Positions 38,588-47,005 of a DNA stretch of 64,000 bases are shown one piece after another (positions within the stretch are counted from its first letter, which is position 1; each line of letters starts with the position of its first letter). Source of the DNA: Sutterella sp. GTDB taxonomy: Bacteria > Pseudomonadota > Gammaproteobacteria > Burkholderiales > Burkholderiaceae_F. Where the stretch lies: contig JAHHRH010000006.1 in the NCBI GenBank assembly GCA_020025915.1, positions 12,774 through 76,773 on the forward strand, in the 5' to 3' direction. The notes below the pieces were generated by a model, which ran no database searches, was not told the origin of the DNA, and saw only the letters and a program-made list of their open reading frames with translations. A program made the position numbers and the translations under genes.

Positions 38588-39682
38588 ATGCGTCGCAAAA
38601 AGGATAGTTGGCAGCTTACCATGGATCAGCTGTCGACCGCCGTCTTCCTAACGGATGAGCAGGGCACGATTGTATGGGGCAACGGGGCGGCGGAAATGCT
38701 TCTGGAAACCTCTTGTAAAACGTTCACAGGCATGCGTTTGATTGAACGTTTACCGGAGTGTGAAGAGTGGTTTCGTCATTTGGTTAGAGATGACCATTTA
38801 ATGCCCGCTCGATTAGTGGCGCGTCTTTTGCGATTAAAGCGAGGTACTCAGCCCGAAGAAGTTCATGTTCAGGCAGTGCTTTCGGTGGTGACGGAACTGT
38901 GTGAAGATTATCCGATGGCGCGTGCGCTCGTTGAGGTCGTTGAGGTTGAAGATACGCTTTTGCAGGATCGTGAGCAGACGTCGTGTGAATTAATGGAAGC
39001 TAATCGCCAGTTGCTACGTAATTTAGCTCACGAAATCAAGAATCCCTTAGGGGGTATTCGTGGTGCAGCGCAACTTTTAGATGCCGATCTCGTTCGAGAA
39101 GAAGATCGTGAGTGTACTAGCATCATCATTGGTGAAGCCGATCGTTTGCAAGCCCTGGTTGATCGATTTTTGGCGCCTTATCGACAAGCGACTTCGAAAG
39201 AGCCTCTCAATCTCCACGAAATTTTAGAGCACGTGAAAAGCTTGGTTTTGATGGAGTATCCCCAGCATTTGACATTCGTGCGAGACTATGACATTTCTGC
39301 GCCCGCCATTATGGGTGATAAGGCACGATTGACACAGGTCTTTTTGAATTTGGTCAAAAATGCCGCAGAAGCTTTAACGCAAGCGCGTGTGCAAGGAGCG
39401 GCAACGATCACTTTGAGGACACGTATTGTACGAGATGTGCTGATTGGCTCAGAACGTGTGAGATTGGCTTTGGCAGCTGAAGTGATTGACAATGGTCCTG
39501 GCATTCCACTAGAGATGCAAGAAAAAGTGTTTTATCCCCTGGTGACAGGACGTGCAGAAGGTTCTGGATTGGGTTTAAGTTTGGCGCAGACTTTTGTGAG
39601 ACAGGGTAGTGGCACGATTCTTTTAGAGAGCGTGCCTGGTAGAACGTGCTTTAGAGTCTTAATGCCGTTGACGTTATCGTGA
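38588..39682 (+). CDS. ntrB: Nitrogen regulation sensor kinase NtrB
   Basis: 364 residues from ATG 38588 (AGGAA upstream). An N-terminal PAS domain (TAVFLTDEQGTIVWGNGAA) is followed by the H-box LRNLAHEIKNPLGGIRGAA (His148), N-box LVKNAAEAL, and DNGPGIP / GSGLGLSLAQTFV ATP-lid motifs. No membrane segment, as expected for cytosolic NtrB controlled by PII. It phosphorylates NtrC under nitrogen limitation. The stop overlaps the ntrC GTG start (GTGA). Confidence 0.95.
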   Translation: MRRKKDSWQLTMDQLSTAVFLTDEQGTIVWGNGAAEMLLETSCKTFTGMRLIERLPECEEWFRHLVRDDHLMPARLVARLLRLKRGTQPEEVHVQAVLSVVTELCEDYPMARALVEVVEVEDTLLQDREQTSCELMEANRQLLRNLAHEIKNPLGGIRGAAQLLDADLVREEDRECTSIIIGEADRLQALVDRFLAPYRQATSKEPLNLHEILEHVKSLVLMEYPQHLTFVRDYDISAPAIMGDKARLTQVFLNLVKNAAEALTQARVQGAATITLRTRIVRDVLIGSERVRLALAAEVIDNGPGIPLEMQEKVFYPLVTGRAEGSGLGLSLAQTFVRQGSGTILLESVPGRTCFRVLMPLTLS

Positions 39683-41163
39683 GTGAGGATATCGTGATAG
39701 AAAAAGAAGAGACCGCCCCAATTTGGGTTGTTGATGATGATCATGCGATTCGATGGGTTTTGTCGCGAGCTTTGTCTAAGGTGGGGCACACTTGCCGATT
39801 GTTTGAACGCGCGCAAGATGTTTTAGAGGCACTTGAGGTCGAGCAGCCCTTGGTGTTGGTGAGTGACATTCGTATGCCAGGCTTAAGTGGGGTTGAGCTT
39901 TTAAGTCGTATTAAGACGGATTGGCGGCATCTTCCTGTCATTATTATGACGGCTTATTCAGATCTCGATAGTGCAGTGTCGGCATTCCAGGGCGGTGCGT
40001 TCGAATATTTGACGAAGCCTTTTGATGTCACCAAAGCAGTTGAACTCATTGAGCGCGCCATGAAGGAGTCGGAGCGTAGCCTTGCGTCATCGAGTGCGGC
40101 TAACGATACTGCGAATAAGGACGAGCAAACTGAAGTGCAAATGGTCCCTGATTTGATCGGTCAGGCACCAGCTATGCAAGAAGTTTTCCGAGCAATTGGT
40201 CGACTCTCTCAAAGTAACGTCACGGTTTTATTAACAGGTGAATCGGGTGCAGGTAAAGAAGTGGTTGCGAGAGCAATTTGGCGACATAGCCAACGAGCTG
40301 ACAAGCCGTACATAGCGATTAATATGGCTGCGATTCCTCGAGAACTATTAGAAAGTGAACTTTTTGGTCATGAAAAAGGGGCGTTTACAGGTGCCACAGC
40401 TTTACGGTTAGGTCGCTTTGAGCAAGCGAGAGGTGGCACACTATTTTTGGACGAAATCGGTGATATGCCCATGGAACTCCAGACACGGTTACTGCGTGTT
40501 TTGAGTAACGGCTTTTTTTATCGTGTAGGCGGCCATCAGTCGATTCGTGCTGACGTTCGAATTATTGCGGCAACCAATCAAAATTTAGAAGCCTGTGTTA
40601 AAGAAGGGCGCTTTAGAGAGGATTTGTATCATCGACTTAATGTGATTCGGTTAAGACTTCCGCCTTTAAGAGAGCGTCCCGAGGATATCGCACCTTTAGC
40701 CCAACATTTTCTTTTGTCAGGGGCTAAAGACATGGGGGTTGAACCGAAACGTTTAACACCTGAAGCTTTGGCAATGCTTGAGAAATTTCCGTTCCCTGGT
40801 AACGTACGTCAGTTAGAAAATCTGTGTCGTTGGGTGTTGGTGATGGCGCCTTCAGTTGAAGTTCGTGTTGAAGATTTGCCTGATGACATCAAAGATCAAA
40901 TTCAGCAGAACGATCTAAAGCGCACTGAGTCAAGTGCGGCAACGCTAGGGGATTGGACTCAAGGTTTGGCACAAACGGCGGCAGAGCAATTATCCAAAGA
41001 TCTCCCTGACGTTTGGGGCGCTTTGTTGCAAGACTTTGAGCGAACCGTAATCCAAGAAGCGCTGAATGTCACGCATGGTCGTCGTATGGAAGCCGCCCAA
41101 CGTTTAGGCTTAGGGCGCAATACGTTGACTAGAAAGATTCAGGAATTAGAGTTAGATGACTGA
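39679..41163 (+). CDS. ntrC: Nitrogen regulation response regulator NtrC
   Basis: 494 residues, GTG start overlapping ntrB by 4 nt. The receiver domain has [13 protein letters not shown], phosphoacceptor Asp63 in SDIRMPG and the TKPFD lysine. The AAA+ domain has Walker A GESGAGKE (187-194), GAFTGA (234-239, the sigma-54 contact loop) and [13 protein letters not shown]. The C-terminal Fis-like HTH ends [22 protein letters not shown]. It activates the glnA sigma-54 promoter in this window. The last codons overlap the next gene by 8 nt. Confidence 0.96.
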   Translation: MSEDIVIEKEETAPIWVVDDDHAIRWVLSRALSKVGHTCRLFERAQDVLEALEVEQPLVLVSDIRMPGLSGVELLSRIKTDWRHLPVIIMTAYSDLDSAVSAFQGGAFEYLTKPFDVTKAVELIERAMKESERSLASSSAANDTANKDEQTEVQMVPDLIGQAPAMQEVFRAIGRLSQSNVTVLLTGESGAGKEVVARAIWRHSQRADKPYIAINMAAIPRELLESELFGHEKGAFTGATALRLGRFEQARGGTLFLDEIGDMPMELQTRLLRVLSNGFFYRVGGHQSIRADVRIIAATNQNLEACVKEGRFREDLYHRLNVIRLRLPPLRERPEDIAPLAQHFLLSGAKDMGVEPKRLTPEALAMLEKFPFPGNVRQLENLCRWVLVMAPSVEVRVEDLPDDIKDQIQQNDLKRTESSAATLGDWTQGLAQTAAEQLSKDLPDVWGALLQDFERTVIQEALNVTHGRRMEAAQRLGLGRNTLTRKIQELELDD

Positions 41164-41764
41164 AGTTCGTTCTAATCCCCCTAAAACACTGGATACCCCC
41201 GAAAATATGCATCGGGGGATTGCTATGGTTTTACTGCCTGGATACGGGACTCAACAGACGACCATAGATCAAAATGAACCGAAAGGGCTGATTAATTCAC
41301 CTCATGTTGATCGCGGCTTCGTGGTGGCAACAGTGTTAGGTTGGCTTCATCAAGCAGGCTTAGATGTGAAGCGAATGGCGCCTGCTTTTCGTCTTTGTGT
41401 ATGGCCTGAAACCTGGGAAAGCCAAGCGTTACATGGCCCACAGATGGTGAGTGGGCTCGTGAAGCAGTCGGAAGCGTTTATTGAAGAAATGAACGACACG
41501 CAACCCGCGCTCATTGTGTTGGTTTCATGCTATTTGCATGATGCGTTGTTGGTGCCAGAGATAGAGGAAGCGCTTGAATCTGCGTTAGGCAAACCTTTGA
41601 TGCCTCCAACAAGGCTTTGCACCACACGGTTACGTGCACAAGCGCAACGGTGGGAACGTGCGTTGGTCATTAGTTTGCCTATGCCAAGTCAGCGTACAAC
41701 GCCTGCTTTTGTCGAAGCGCTGACGAATGGACTTAAACATTGGTTGAATCAAGATGGATGTTAA
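41156..41764 (+). CDS. Uncharacterised protein coupled to ntrC
   Basis: 202 residues, not recognised. No signal peptide or membrane helix. It reads as a soluble alpha/beta protein: hydrophobic strands AMVLLPGYG, PALIVLVSCYLHDALLV and ALVISLPMP alternate with helices (EEALESALG, RLRAQAQRWER). The start ATG overlaps ntrC by 8 nt and its end overlaps the next gene by 11 nt, so translation is coupled through all three. It could modulate NtrBC signalling or simply ride on the operon; nothing in the sequence decides. Confidence 0.72.
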   Translation: MTEVRSNPPKTLDTPENMHRGIAMVLLPGYGTQQTTIDQNEPKGLINSPHVDRGFVVATVLGWLHQAGLDVKRMAPAFRLCVWPETWESQALHGPQMVSGLVKQSEAFIEEMNDTQPALIVLVSCYLHDALLVPEIEEALESALGKPLMPPTRLCTTRLRAQAQRWERALVISLPMPSQRTTPAFVEALTNGLKHWLNQDGC

Positions 41765-42335
41765 ACACATGCCTGCGTTAAGTTGGAAGCAGAAAATTCG
41801 TTGTCGACTCTCGAGCACGAAAGCCAGACGTGCTTGGATGGTTTGGGCCATTTGGGGAATGTTGGGAACCTTGCTCACGATGGAGGGGACGCAAGGTCTC
41901 TTGGGGCTTAATGGACTCAGTGTTGCCGGTTTACTGACAGCCCCTTTTTGGTTGGCTTTTGCGTTATGGCCGATCTTCTATGTCTGGCGCCGTTGGTATG
42001 ATCGTCCGTTATGGGCTGAAGAGACGGTTGTATTGTTGCATGACACAGAAAATGAAGTGCCGTTTGGTTTAGAGATCATCGTGGGTCATCATGGGATCAA
42101 GGTCGCCGCCGAAGAGCTACATCAAATTGAAGGCATTGATGACCTTTTGATAGACGTTCAAAAACATCAATCAGATCCAATAGCCGGCCTTCCATTTGAA
42201 ACGTTCGATGCACAGTCTTTAGTGCAATGGGGACAACGTTGGTTAGAGAAACCTCGTTCAGCCAATGAAGATGCCTTGCAATTCGCGCGTTGGACGGATA
42301 CGCTGAGATACGAGGTTCAAAAAATCATTCAATAA
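41754..42335 (+). CDS. Uncharacterised inner-membrane protein
   Basis: 193 residues, not recognised. Two membrane helices (about 27-50 and 55-80: WMVWAIWGMLGTLL and LSVAGLLTAPFWLAFALWPIFYVW) follow a basic N-terminus, then a cytoplasmic acidic domain of about 110 residues containing LEIIVGHHGIKVAAEELHQIEGIDDLLID and ending in a helix. The topology is a membrane anchor with a C-terminal soluble domain. It overlaps the preceding unknown gene by 11 nt, and an inverted repeat follows the stop. Confidence 0.72.
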   Translation: MDVKHMPALSWKQKIRCRLSSTKARRAWMVWAIWGMLGTLLTMEGTQGLLGLNGLSVAGLLTAPFWLAFALWPIFYVWRRWYDRPLWAEETVVLLHDTENEVPFGLEIIVGHHGIKVAAEELHQIEGIDDLLIDVQKHQSDPIAGLPFETFDAQSLVQWGQRWLEKPRSANEDALQFARWTDTLRYEVQKIIQ

Positions 42336-42339
42336 AGCA

Positions 42340-42365
42340 TGAGGCGAAGTGAGAGCTTCGCCTCA
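42340..42365. terminator. Bidirectional hairpin between the ntrBC operon and xth
   Basis: TGAGGCGAAG and CTTCGCCTCA, a perfect 10-bp stem between two convergent genes. The T-tracts are poor. Confidence 0.6.
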
Positions 42366-42373
42366 ACCTACTT

Positions 42374-43180
42374 TTAAAAGTTGAATGTCACCAAGACTGG
42401 CGTATGATCAGACGGTTGCGCCTGGGCTCTGAGCGCCGTGTGAATATTTGCTTCAGAAAGCTGAGGCATCAAAGCATCAGAAATCAGCAAGTGGTCGATT
42501 CTAAGCCCATGATTTTTTTCAAAGCCTTTCATGCGGTAATCCCACCAAGAGTACCCCGCTTCTTTGGGATGACAATGGCGATAACTATCGATGAGACCAA
42601 GGCTTAAGAGGTCTTGAAAAGCTTGACGTTCTGGTGGACTCACTAAGATGCCGTCTTTCCAGCTTTCAGGGTTCCACACGTCTAAGTCTGTTGGCGCAAT
42701 ATTGAAGTCCCCACCAAGAACGAGACGGGGATAGGTTTTGAGGCTAGTTTCTAAATAAGTTCGAAGGGCACGCAACCAATCTAACTTATAGAGGTATTTC
42801 CAACTGCCTGGTGTCATACCGTTCGGAAAATAGCCTCCAACGAAACGAAGCGATTCGCCACTTGCTAAATGTGTGAGGGTCGCAGCAACGAGACGCTTTT
42901 GCTCATCTGGAAATCCAGGTAGATTCAAGTCTACGTCGACAGGTGCGCCCATGGTGGCACGGCGCGTCAAGAGTGCAACACCGTTATACGTTTTTTGCCC
43001 AGTAAAGATCACATCAAAACCAGCTTCTTGAATGGTGTCCACGGGGAACTGATCATCGGTCACTTTTGTTTCTTGAAGAACGATTGCATCAACAGAAGAG
43101 TGAGTGAGCCAATCTAATAGTTGAGGGAGTCGAACTTTTAGTGAGTTAACGTTCCAGCTGGCAAGCGTAATGGTGGGCAC
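42374..43180 (-). CDS. xthA: Exodeoxyribonuclease III
   Basis: 268 residues of the EEP fold: ASWNVNSLKVRLPQL (Asn7-type), IVLQETKV (metal Glu), GGYFPNG, VLGGDFNIAPTDLDV, and the C-terminal LRIDHLLIS and SDHTPVLV (catalytic His). It is an AP endonuclease and 3'-exonuclease in base-excision repair. Single-gene unit. Confidence 0.94.
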   Translation of the reverse strand: MPTITLASWNVNSLKVRLPQLLDWLTHSSVDAIVLQETKVTDDQFPVDTIQEAGFDVIFTGQKTYNGVALLTRRATMGAPVDVDLNLPGFPDEQKRLVAATLTHLASGESLRFVGGYFPNGMTPGSWKYLYKLDWLRALRTYLETSLKTYPRLVLGGDFNIAPTDLDVWNPESWKDGILVSPPERQAFQDLLSLGLIDSYRHCHPKEAGYSWWDYRMKGFEKNHGLRIDHLLISDALMPQLSEANIHTALRAQAQPSDHTPVLVTFNF

Positions 43181-43247
43181 TGTGGTACTCCTAACGAGTG
43201 ACTTGAAAATCTTTAAGTGAACGAGAAGACTTTAGCACGGATCACGA

Positions 43248-43280
43248 AAAAGCCCTTCTCGTGATGTGGAGAAGGGCTTT
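43248..43280 (-). terminator. Terminator of prlC
   Basis: AAAGCCCTTCTC, 8-nt loop, GAGAAGGGCTTT, with a T5 tract on the minus strand just after the prlC stop. Confidence 0.88.
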
Positions 43281-43285
43281 AAAGG

Positions 43286-45325
43286 TTACTCGTTGTCAGC
43301 CATACCGCTATGGCGCATCAATGCGTCAATACTCGGTTTACGACCTCTAAACGCGACGAAGTTATCCATAGCGTCGCGACTCGAACCACGCGCCAGGATT
43401 TCATTCATAAAGCGTTGACCCGTTTGGGTATTGAGAATTCCTGTTTCTTCAAAGGCACTAAAAGCGTCGGCAGAGAGAACCTCAGCCCACTTGTAGCTGT
43501 AGTAACCAGCGGCATAACCTCCGGCAAAAATATGCGAAAAGCTTTGCGGGAAACGGTTGTATGCAGGCGGGAAGCTCACCGCAACTTCTTGACGCACATC
43601 GTTTAAGAGTGCCTGAACGTCATCCACATTGGGGTCAAATGACGTATGAAGGAGCATGTCAAAGAGGGCAAACTCGACTTGACGCACGCAAGCCATACCC
43701 GATTGGAAATTCTTGGCAGCCAACATCTTGTCAAAGAGTTCGCGAGGAAGCGTGGCACCCGTATCGATATGATGTGTGAGCTGCTTGACGACGTCCCATT
43801 CCCAAGCAAAGTTTTCCATAAACTGGCTCGGTAGTTCGACAGCATCCCATTCCACTCCACTGATACCCGAGACAGCTACTTCGGTTTGTTGCGTTAACAA
43901 GTGGTGGAGACAGTGACCGAACTCATGAAAGAGTGTCGTGACATCGTCATGGGTCATGGTGGCTGGACGACCATCGATACCCGGTGCGAAGTTGCAGACG
44001 AGATAGGCGACAGGGGTCTGAAGTTTGCCATTGACATAGCAACGGGTACGGTCGCTATCCATCCAAGCACCAGAACGCTTGCCTTCACGAGCGTAAAGGT
44101 CAGCATAGAAAGCGGCAATCGGCTGATCGTTATGGAAGACTTCAAAGAACTTCACGTCAGGATGCCAGGTGCTGGCGGCACTCTGACGGATCTTGATGCC
44201 ATAGAGCGTTTCTGCTAAATGGAAGAGTCCTGCAAAGACAGTGGGTTCTGTGAAGTACTGTTTAACTTCTTGATCGGAGTAGCTATAGCGTGCCTGACGT
44301 AATTTTTCAGAGGCGTAAGCCTGATCCCACGGCTTTAGATCATCAATGCAAAGCGTTTCTTTAGCGAAGGCGCGCAAGGCTGTCATGTCTTTTTGGGCAT
44401 AGGGCTTGGCACGCGAAGCGAGGTCACGCAAGAAGGCGATCACTTCTTTGGGAGTATCGGCCATCTTGGTGGCCAAGGAGGCTTCGGCATAGTTAGCAAA
44501 ACCCAAGAGGCTTGACTCTTCTTGGCGCAACTGCAAGATTTCTTTGATTAACGGCGTATTGTCAAACTTTGAACCGTCAAATTCAGCCGCGCGCGTGGCA
44601 AAAGCGTGATAGACCGTTTCACGAAGGGCACGGTCATCAGCATATTGCATGACAGGCAAATAGGACGGGAAGTGAAGCGTAATACGCCAACCTGTTTGAC
44701 CTGCGGCTTTCGCATTTGCGGCGTACATTGCCTTGGTATCAGCGGGGATGCCTGCTAAGCGAGCTTCGTCTTCGATCAAGAGATGCCAAGCATTGGTTGC
44801 GTCCAACAAATTTTCGCTGAACCTTTGGTTCAACATCGACAGACGTTCCCCAATTGCCTTGACGCGAGTGCGTTCTGTTTCAGGCAACTCTGCCCCAGAG
44901 AGTCGGAAATCTCGAATTTCACGGTCAATGATGCGCCGACGTACGTCAGAGAGCGTAGCGAAAGCATCAGACGCCTTCATAGCGCGGTACTTGGCAAAGA
45001 GCGCTTCATTTTGAGAAAGATCAATGAAGAGCTGTGTCACCATGGGCAGTTTGGCGTTATAGGCATCACGCAGTTCAGGGGTATCGACCACACTCTGAAG
45101 ATGACCAACAACACCCCAGGCACGCGTAAAGGCTAGCGTAGCGAGTTCTAAGGGTTGAACAACTGCTTTCCACGTTGCGGGTGTATCGGGCGCCGTTACC
45201 TGAGCAATGGTGTCTTGGAGTTGTTGAGCAAGCTTATCGACAGCAGGCGCAATATCAGTTGGCTTAATCGCGCTGTAATCAATCAGCCCAGTGGCATTTA
45301 ATAAGGGATTTTGGACTTGAGTCAC
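43286..45325 (-). CDS. prlC: Oligopeptidase A (M3 metallopeptidase)
   Basis: 679 residues. The zinc motif is TTLFHEFGHCLHHL (HExxH) with the third ligand in the downstream GVEWDAVELPSQFMENF. FKSYAGGY-type C-terminal motif is seen as GGYAAGYYSYKWAEVLSADAF. It degrades signal peptides and other short peptides in the cytoplasm. It starts 14 bp after folD, so the two form one operon. Confidence 0.95.
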   Translation of the reverse strand: MTQVQNPLLNATGLIDYSAIKPTDIAPAVDKLAQQLQDTIAQVTAPDTPATWKAVVQPLELATLAFTRAWGVVGHLQSVVDTPELRDAYNAKLPMVTQLFIDLSQNEALFAKYRAMKASDAFATLSDVRRRIIDREIRDFRLSGAELPETERTRVKAIGERLSMLNQRFSENLLDATNAWHLLIEDEARLAGIPADTKAMYAANAKAAGQTGWRITLHFPSYLPVMQYADDRALRETVYHAFATRAAEFDGSKFDNTPLIKEILQLRQEESSLLGFANYAEASLATKMADTPKEVIAFLRDLASRAKPYAQKDMTALRAFAKETLCIDDLKPWDQAYASEKLRQARYSYSDQEVKQYFTEPTVFAGLFHLAETLYGIKIRQSAASTWHPDVKFFEVFHNDQPIAAFYADLYAREGKRSGAWMDSDRTRCYVNGKLQTPVAYLVCNFAPGIDGRPATMTHDDVTTLFHEFGHCLHHLLTQQTEVAVSGISGVEWDAVELPSQFMENFAWEWDVVKQLTHHIDTGATLPRELFDKMLAAKNFQSGMACVRQVEFALFDMLLHTSFDPNVDDVQALLNDVRQEVAVSFPPAYNRFPQSFSHIFAGGYAAGYYSYKWAEVLSADAFSAFEETGILNTQTGQRFMNEILARGSSRDAMDNFVAFRGRKPSIDALMRHSGMADNE

Positions 45326-45339
45326 GACAAGAGTTCCTT

Positions 45340-46194
45340 TTAGAGACCGAGACGGCGTTCAACCGCTTCAACCGTATTTGTCATCAGCATGGCGATGGTC
45401 ATAGGGCCCACGCCACCGGGAACGGGAGTAATGGCCGAGGCCACTTCACGAACGGTTTCGTAGTCGACGTCGCCGCAGAGCTTGCCATTTTCATCACGGT
45501 TCATACCCACGTCGATCACGACGGCACCGGGCTTGACCATATCGGCCTTCACCATCTTGGCGCGCCCCACGGCGGCTACTAAAATGTCAGCCTGACGCGT
45601 GATGGCGCCAAGGTCTTGCGTACGGCTATGAGCGACGGTGACCGTAGCATTTTTTTCAAGCAACATCAAGGCTTGAGGTTTGCCCACAATGTTAGAGCGA
45701 CCAATGACCACCGCATGCTTACCAGACGGGTCGCAACTTGCTTCTTCAAGCAGCTTCATGACGCCATAAGGCGTGCAAGGACGAAAACCTGTGCGACCTG
45801 TCAACAAGGAGCCGGCCGACACAACGTGGAAGCCGTCAACGTCCTTTTCTGGAGAAATGGCGGCAATCACAATTTCAGACGATAAGTGCTTAGGTAAGGG
45901 TAATTGCACAAGGATGCCGTCAATAGCGTCATCGTGATTCAAACGATCAATCACGGCGAGCAATTCTGTTTCGGTGGTGTCCGCAGAAAGACGAATTTCT
46001 TCAGAGTGAATGCCTGTACATTCGCAAGCACGCACTTTGTTGCGAACATACACCTGACTAGCAGGATCTTCACCCACCAATACGACGGCTAACCCTGGAC
46101 GGTGACCCTTTTGGGCGCACACATCTACACGGGTCTTCAGTTCATCTTGAATGCGAACGGCGAGACCTTTGCCGTCAATAATCTTGGCTGTCAT
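45340..46194 (-). CDS. folD: Bifunctional methylene-THF dehydrogenase/cyclohydrolase
   Basis: 284 residues from ATG 46194 (GGAGG upstream); a 22-codon extension to 46260 is not supported. [21 protein letters not shown] (YxxxK active site), [46 protein letters not shown] (NADP site) and [15 protein letters not shown] are all present. It interconverts 5,10-methylene-THF and 10-formyl-THF. Downstream of a FixJ-type two-component pair. Confidence 0.96.
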   Translation of the reverse strand: MTAKIIDGKGLAVRIQDELKTRVDVCAQKGHRPGLAVVLVGEDPASQVYVRNKVRACECTGIHSEEIRLSADTTETELLAVIDRLNHDDAIDGILVQLPLPKHLSSEIVIAAISPEKDVDGFHVVSAGSLLTGRTGFRPCTPYGVMKLLEEASCDPSGKHAVVIGRSNIVGKPQALMLLEKNATVTVAHSRTQDLGAITRQADILVAAVGRAKMVKADMVKPGAVVIDVGMNRDENGKLCGDVDYETVREVASAITPVPGGVGPMTIAMLMTNTVEAVERRLGL

Positions 46195-46326
46195 GAAAAA
46201 CTCCTCCATAGAAATGAAAAGATCCCTCGCGCCGTTGAAGCGGAGAGACCTGCCGGGCAAGACCGGAAAACCAATCGATGTGATGACGACCTAAGGCGAG
46301 CACCACAACCAGACTGGTGAACGTGT

Positions 46327-46971
46327 TTAGCGGAGCATGTTAGTGCCCATGACGACACGCATCAGGTCGGCAACGGTGCCAGAGTTGGTCTTGTCCATGA
46401 TCGAAGCACGGTGTGCTTCAACTGTCTTAATAGAAATACCAAGGTCATCAGCGATCTGCTTATTCAAGCGACCGTTGATAATGCGTTCGAGCACTTGCTG
46501 TTCGCGTGGCGTCAGCTTGGCGAGCAAGGCTTCGTTCAGACTACGGCGTTCTTTTTCCATGTGACGTTCACGCGCTTCATGAAGCATACGTTCAACGAGC
46601 TGCTTAAGGGCAGCCTGTTCAAACGGCTTTTCAATGAAGTCAACGGCACCACGCTTGAGGGCGTTGACAGCCATGGAAACGTCACCGTGACCCGTAATAA
46701 AGATGATCGGAAGTTCGGCGTTACGCGCAAGCAAGTGTTCCTGAACTTCTAAGCCACTCATGCCAGGCATACGAACGTCAAGCACGAGCACAGCGATGGC
46801 TTTCGGGTCGTATTTGGCGATAAAGCTTTCACCGCTATCATAAAGTTCAACACGATAGTCGCTAGCTTCTAAAAGCCACTTCAACGAATCGCGAACAGCA
46901 TCGTCGTCATCAACGACATAAACGGTGCCAAGGGTTTCAGGTGTCTCTGAACCGTAATCGTAGGGGAACAT
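46327..46971 (-). CDS. FixJ-family LuxR-type response regulator
   Basis: 214 residues. The receiver has VYVVDDDDAVRDSL, phosphoacceptor Asp65 in LDVRMPGMSG, ITGHGD and EKPFE. The C-terminal LuxR HTH is LTPREQQVLERIINGRLNKQIADDLGISIKTVEAHRASIM. AAGGAG precedes the ATG. It lies 34 bp after the sensor kinase gene, its obvious partner. In other Burkholderiales a similar pair lies beside folD and aceE; the signal and targets are not known to me. Confidence 0.92.
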   Translation of the reverse strand: MFPYDYGSETPETLGTVYVVDDDDAVRDSLKWLLEASDYRVELYDSGESFIAKYDPKAIAVLVLDVRMPGMSGLEVQEHLLARNAELPIIFITGHGDVSMAVNALKRGAVDFIEKPFEQAALKQLVERMLHEARERHMEKERRSLNEALLAKLTPREQQVLERIINGRLNKQIADDLGISIKTVEAHRASIMDKTNSGTVADLMRVVMGTNMLR

Positions 46972-47005
46972 GTAAAAAATCTCTCCTTTGAAAAGTCTTC
47001 TGATT

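Noticed and set aside
41156..41764. Reading the ntrC-linked unknown as uracil-DNA glycosylase or a cobalamin-type CbiX protein
   Set aside because: A few hydrophobic strands look suggestive, but no catalytic or metal motif of either family could be found.
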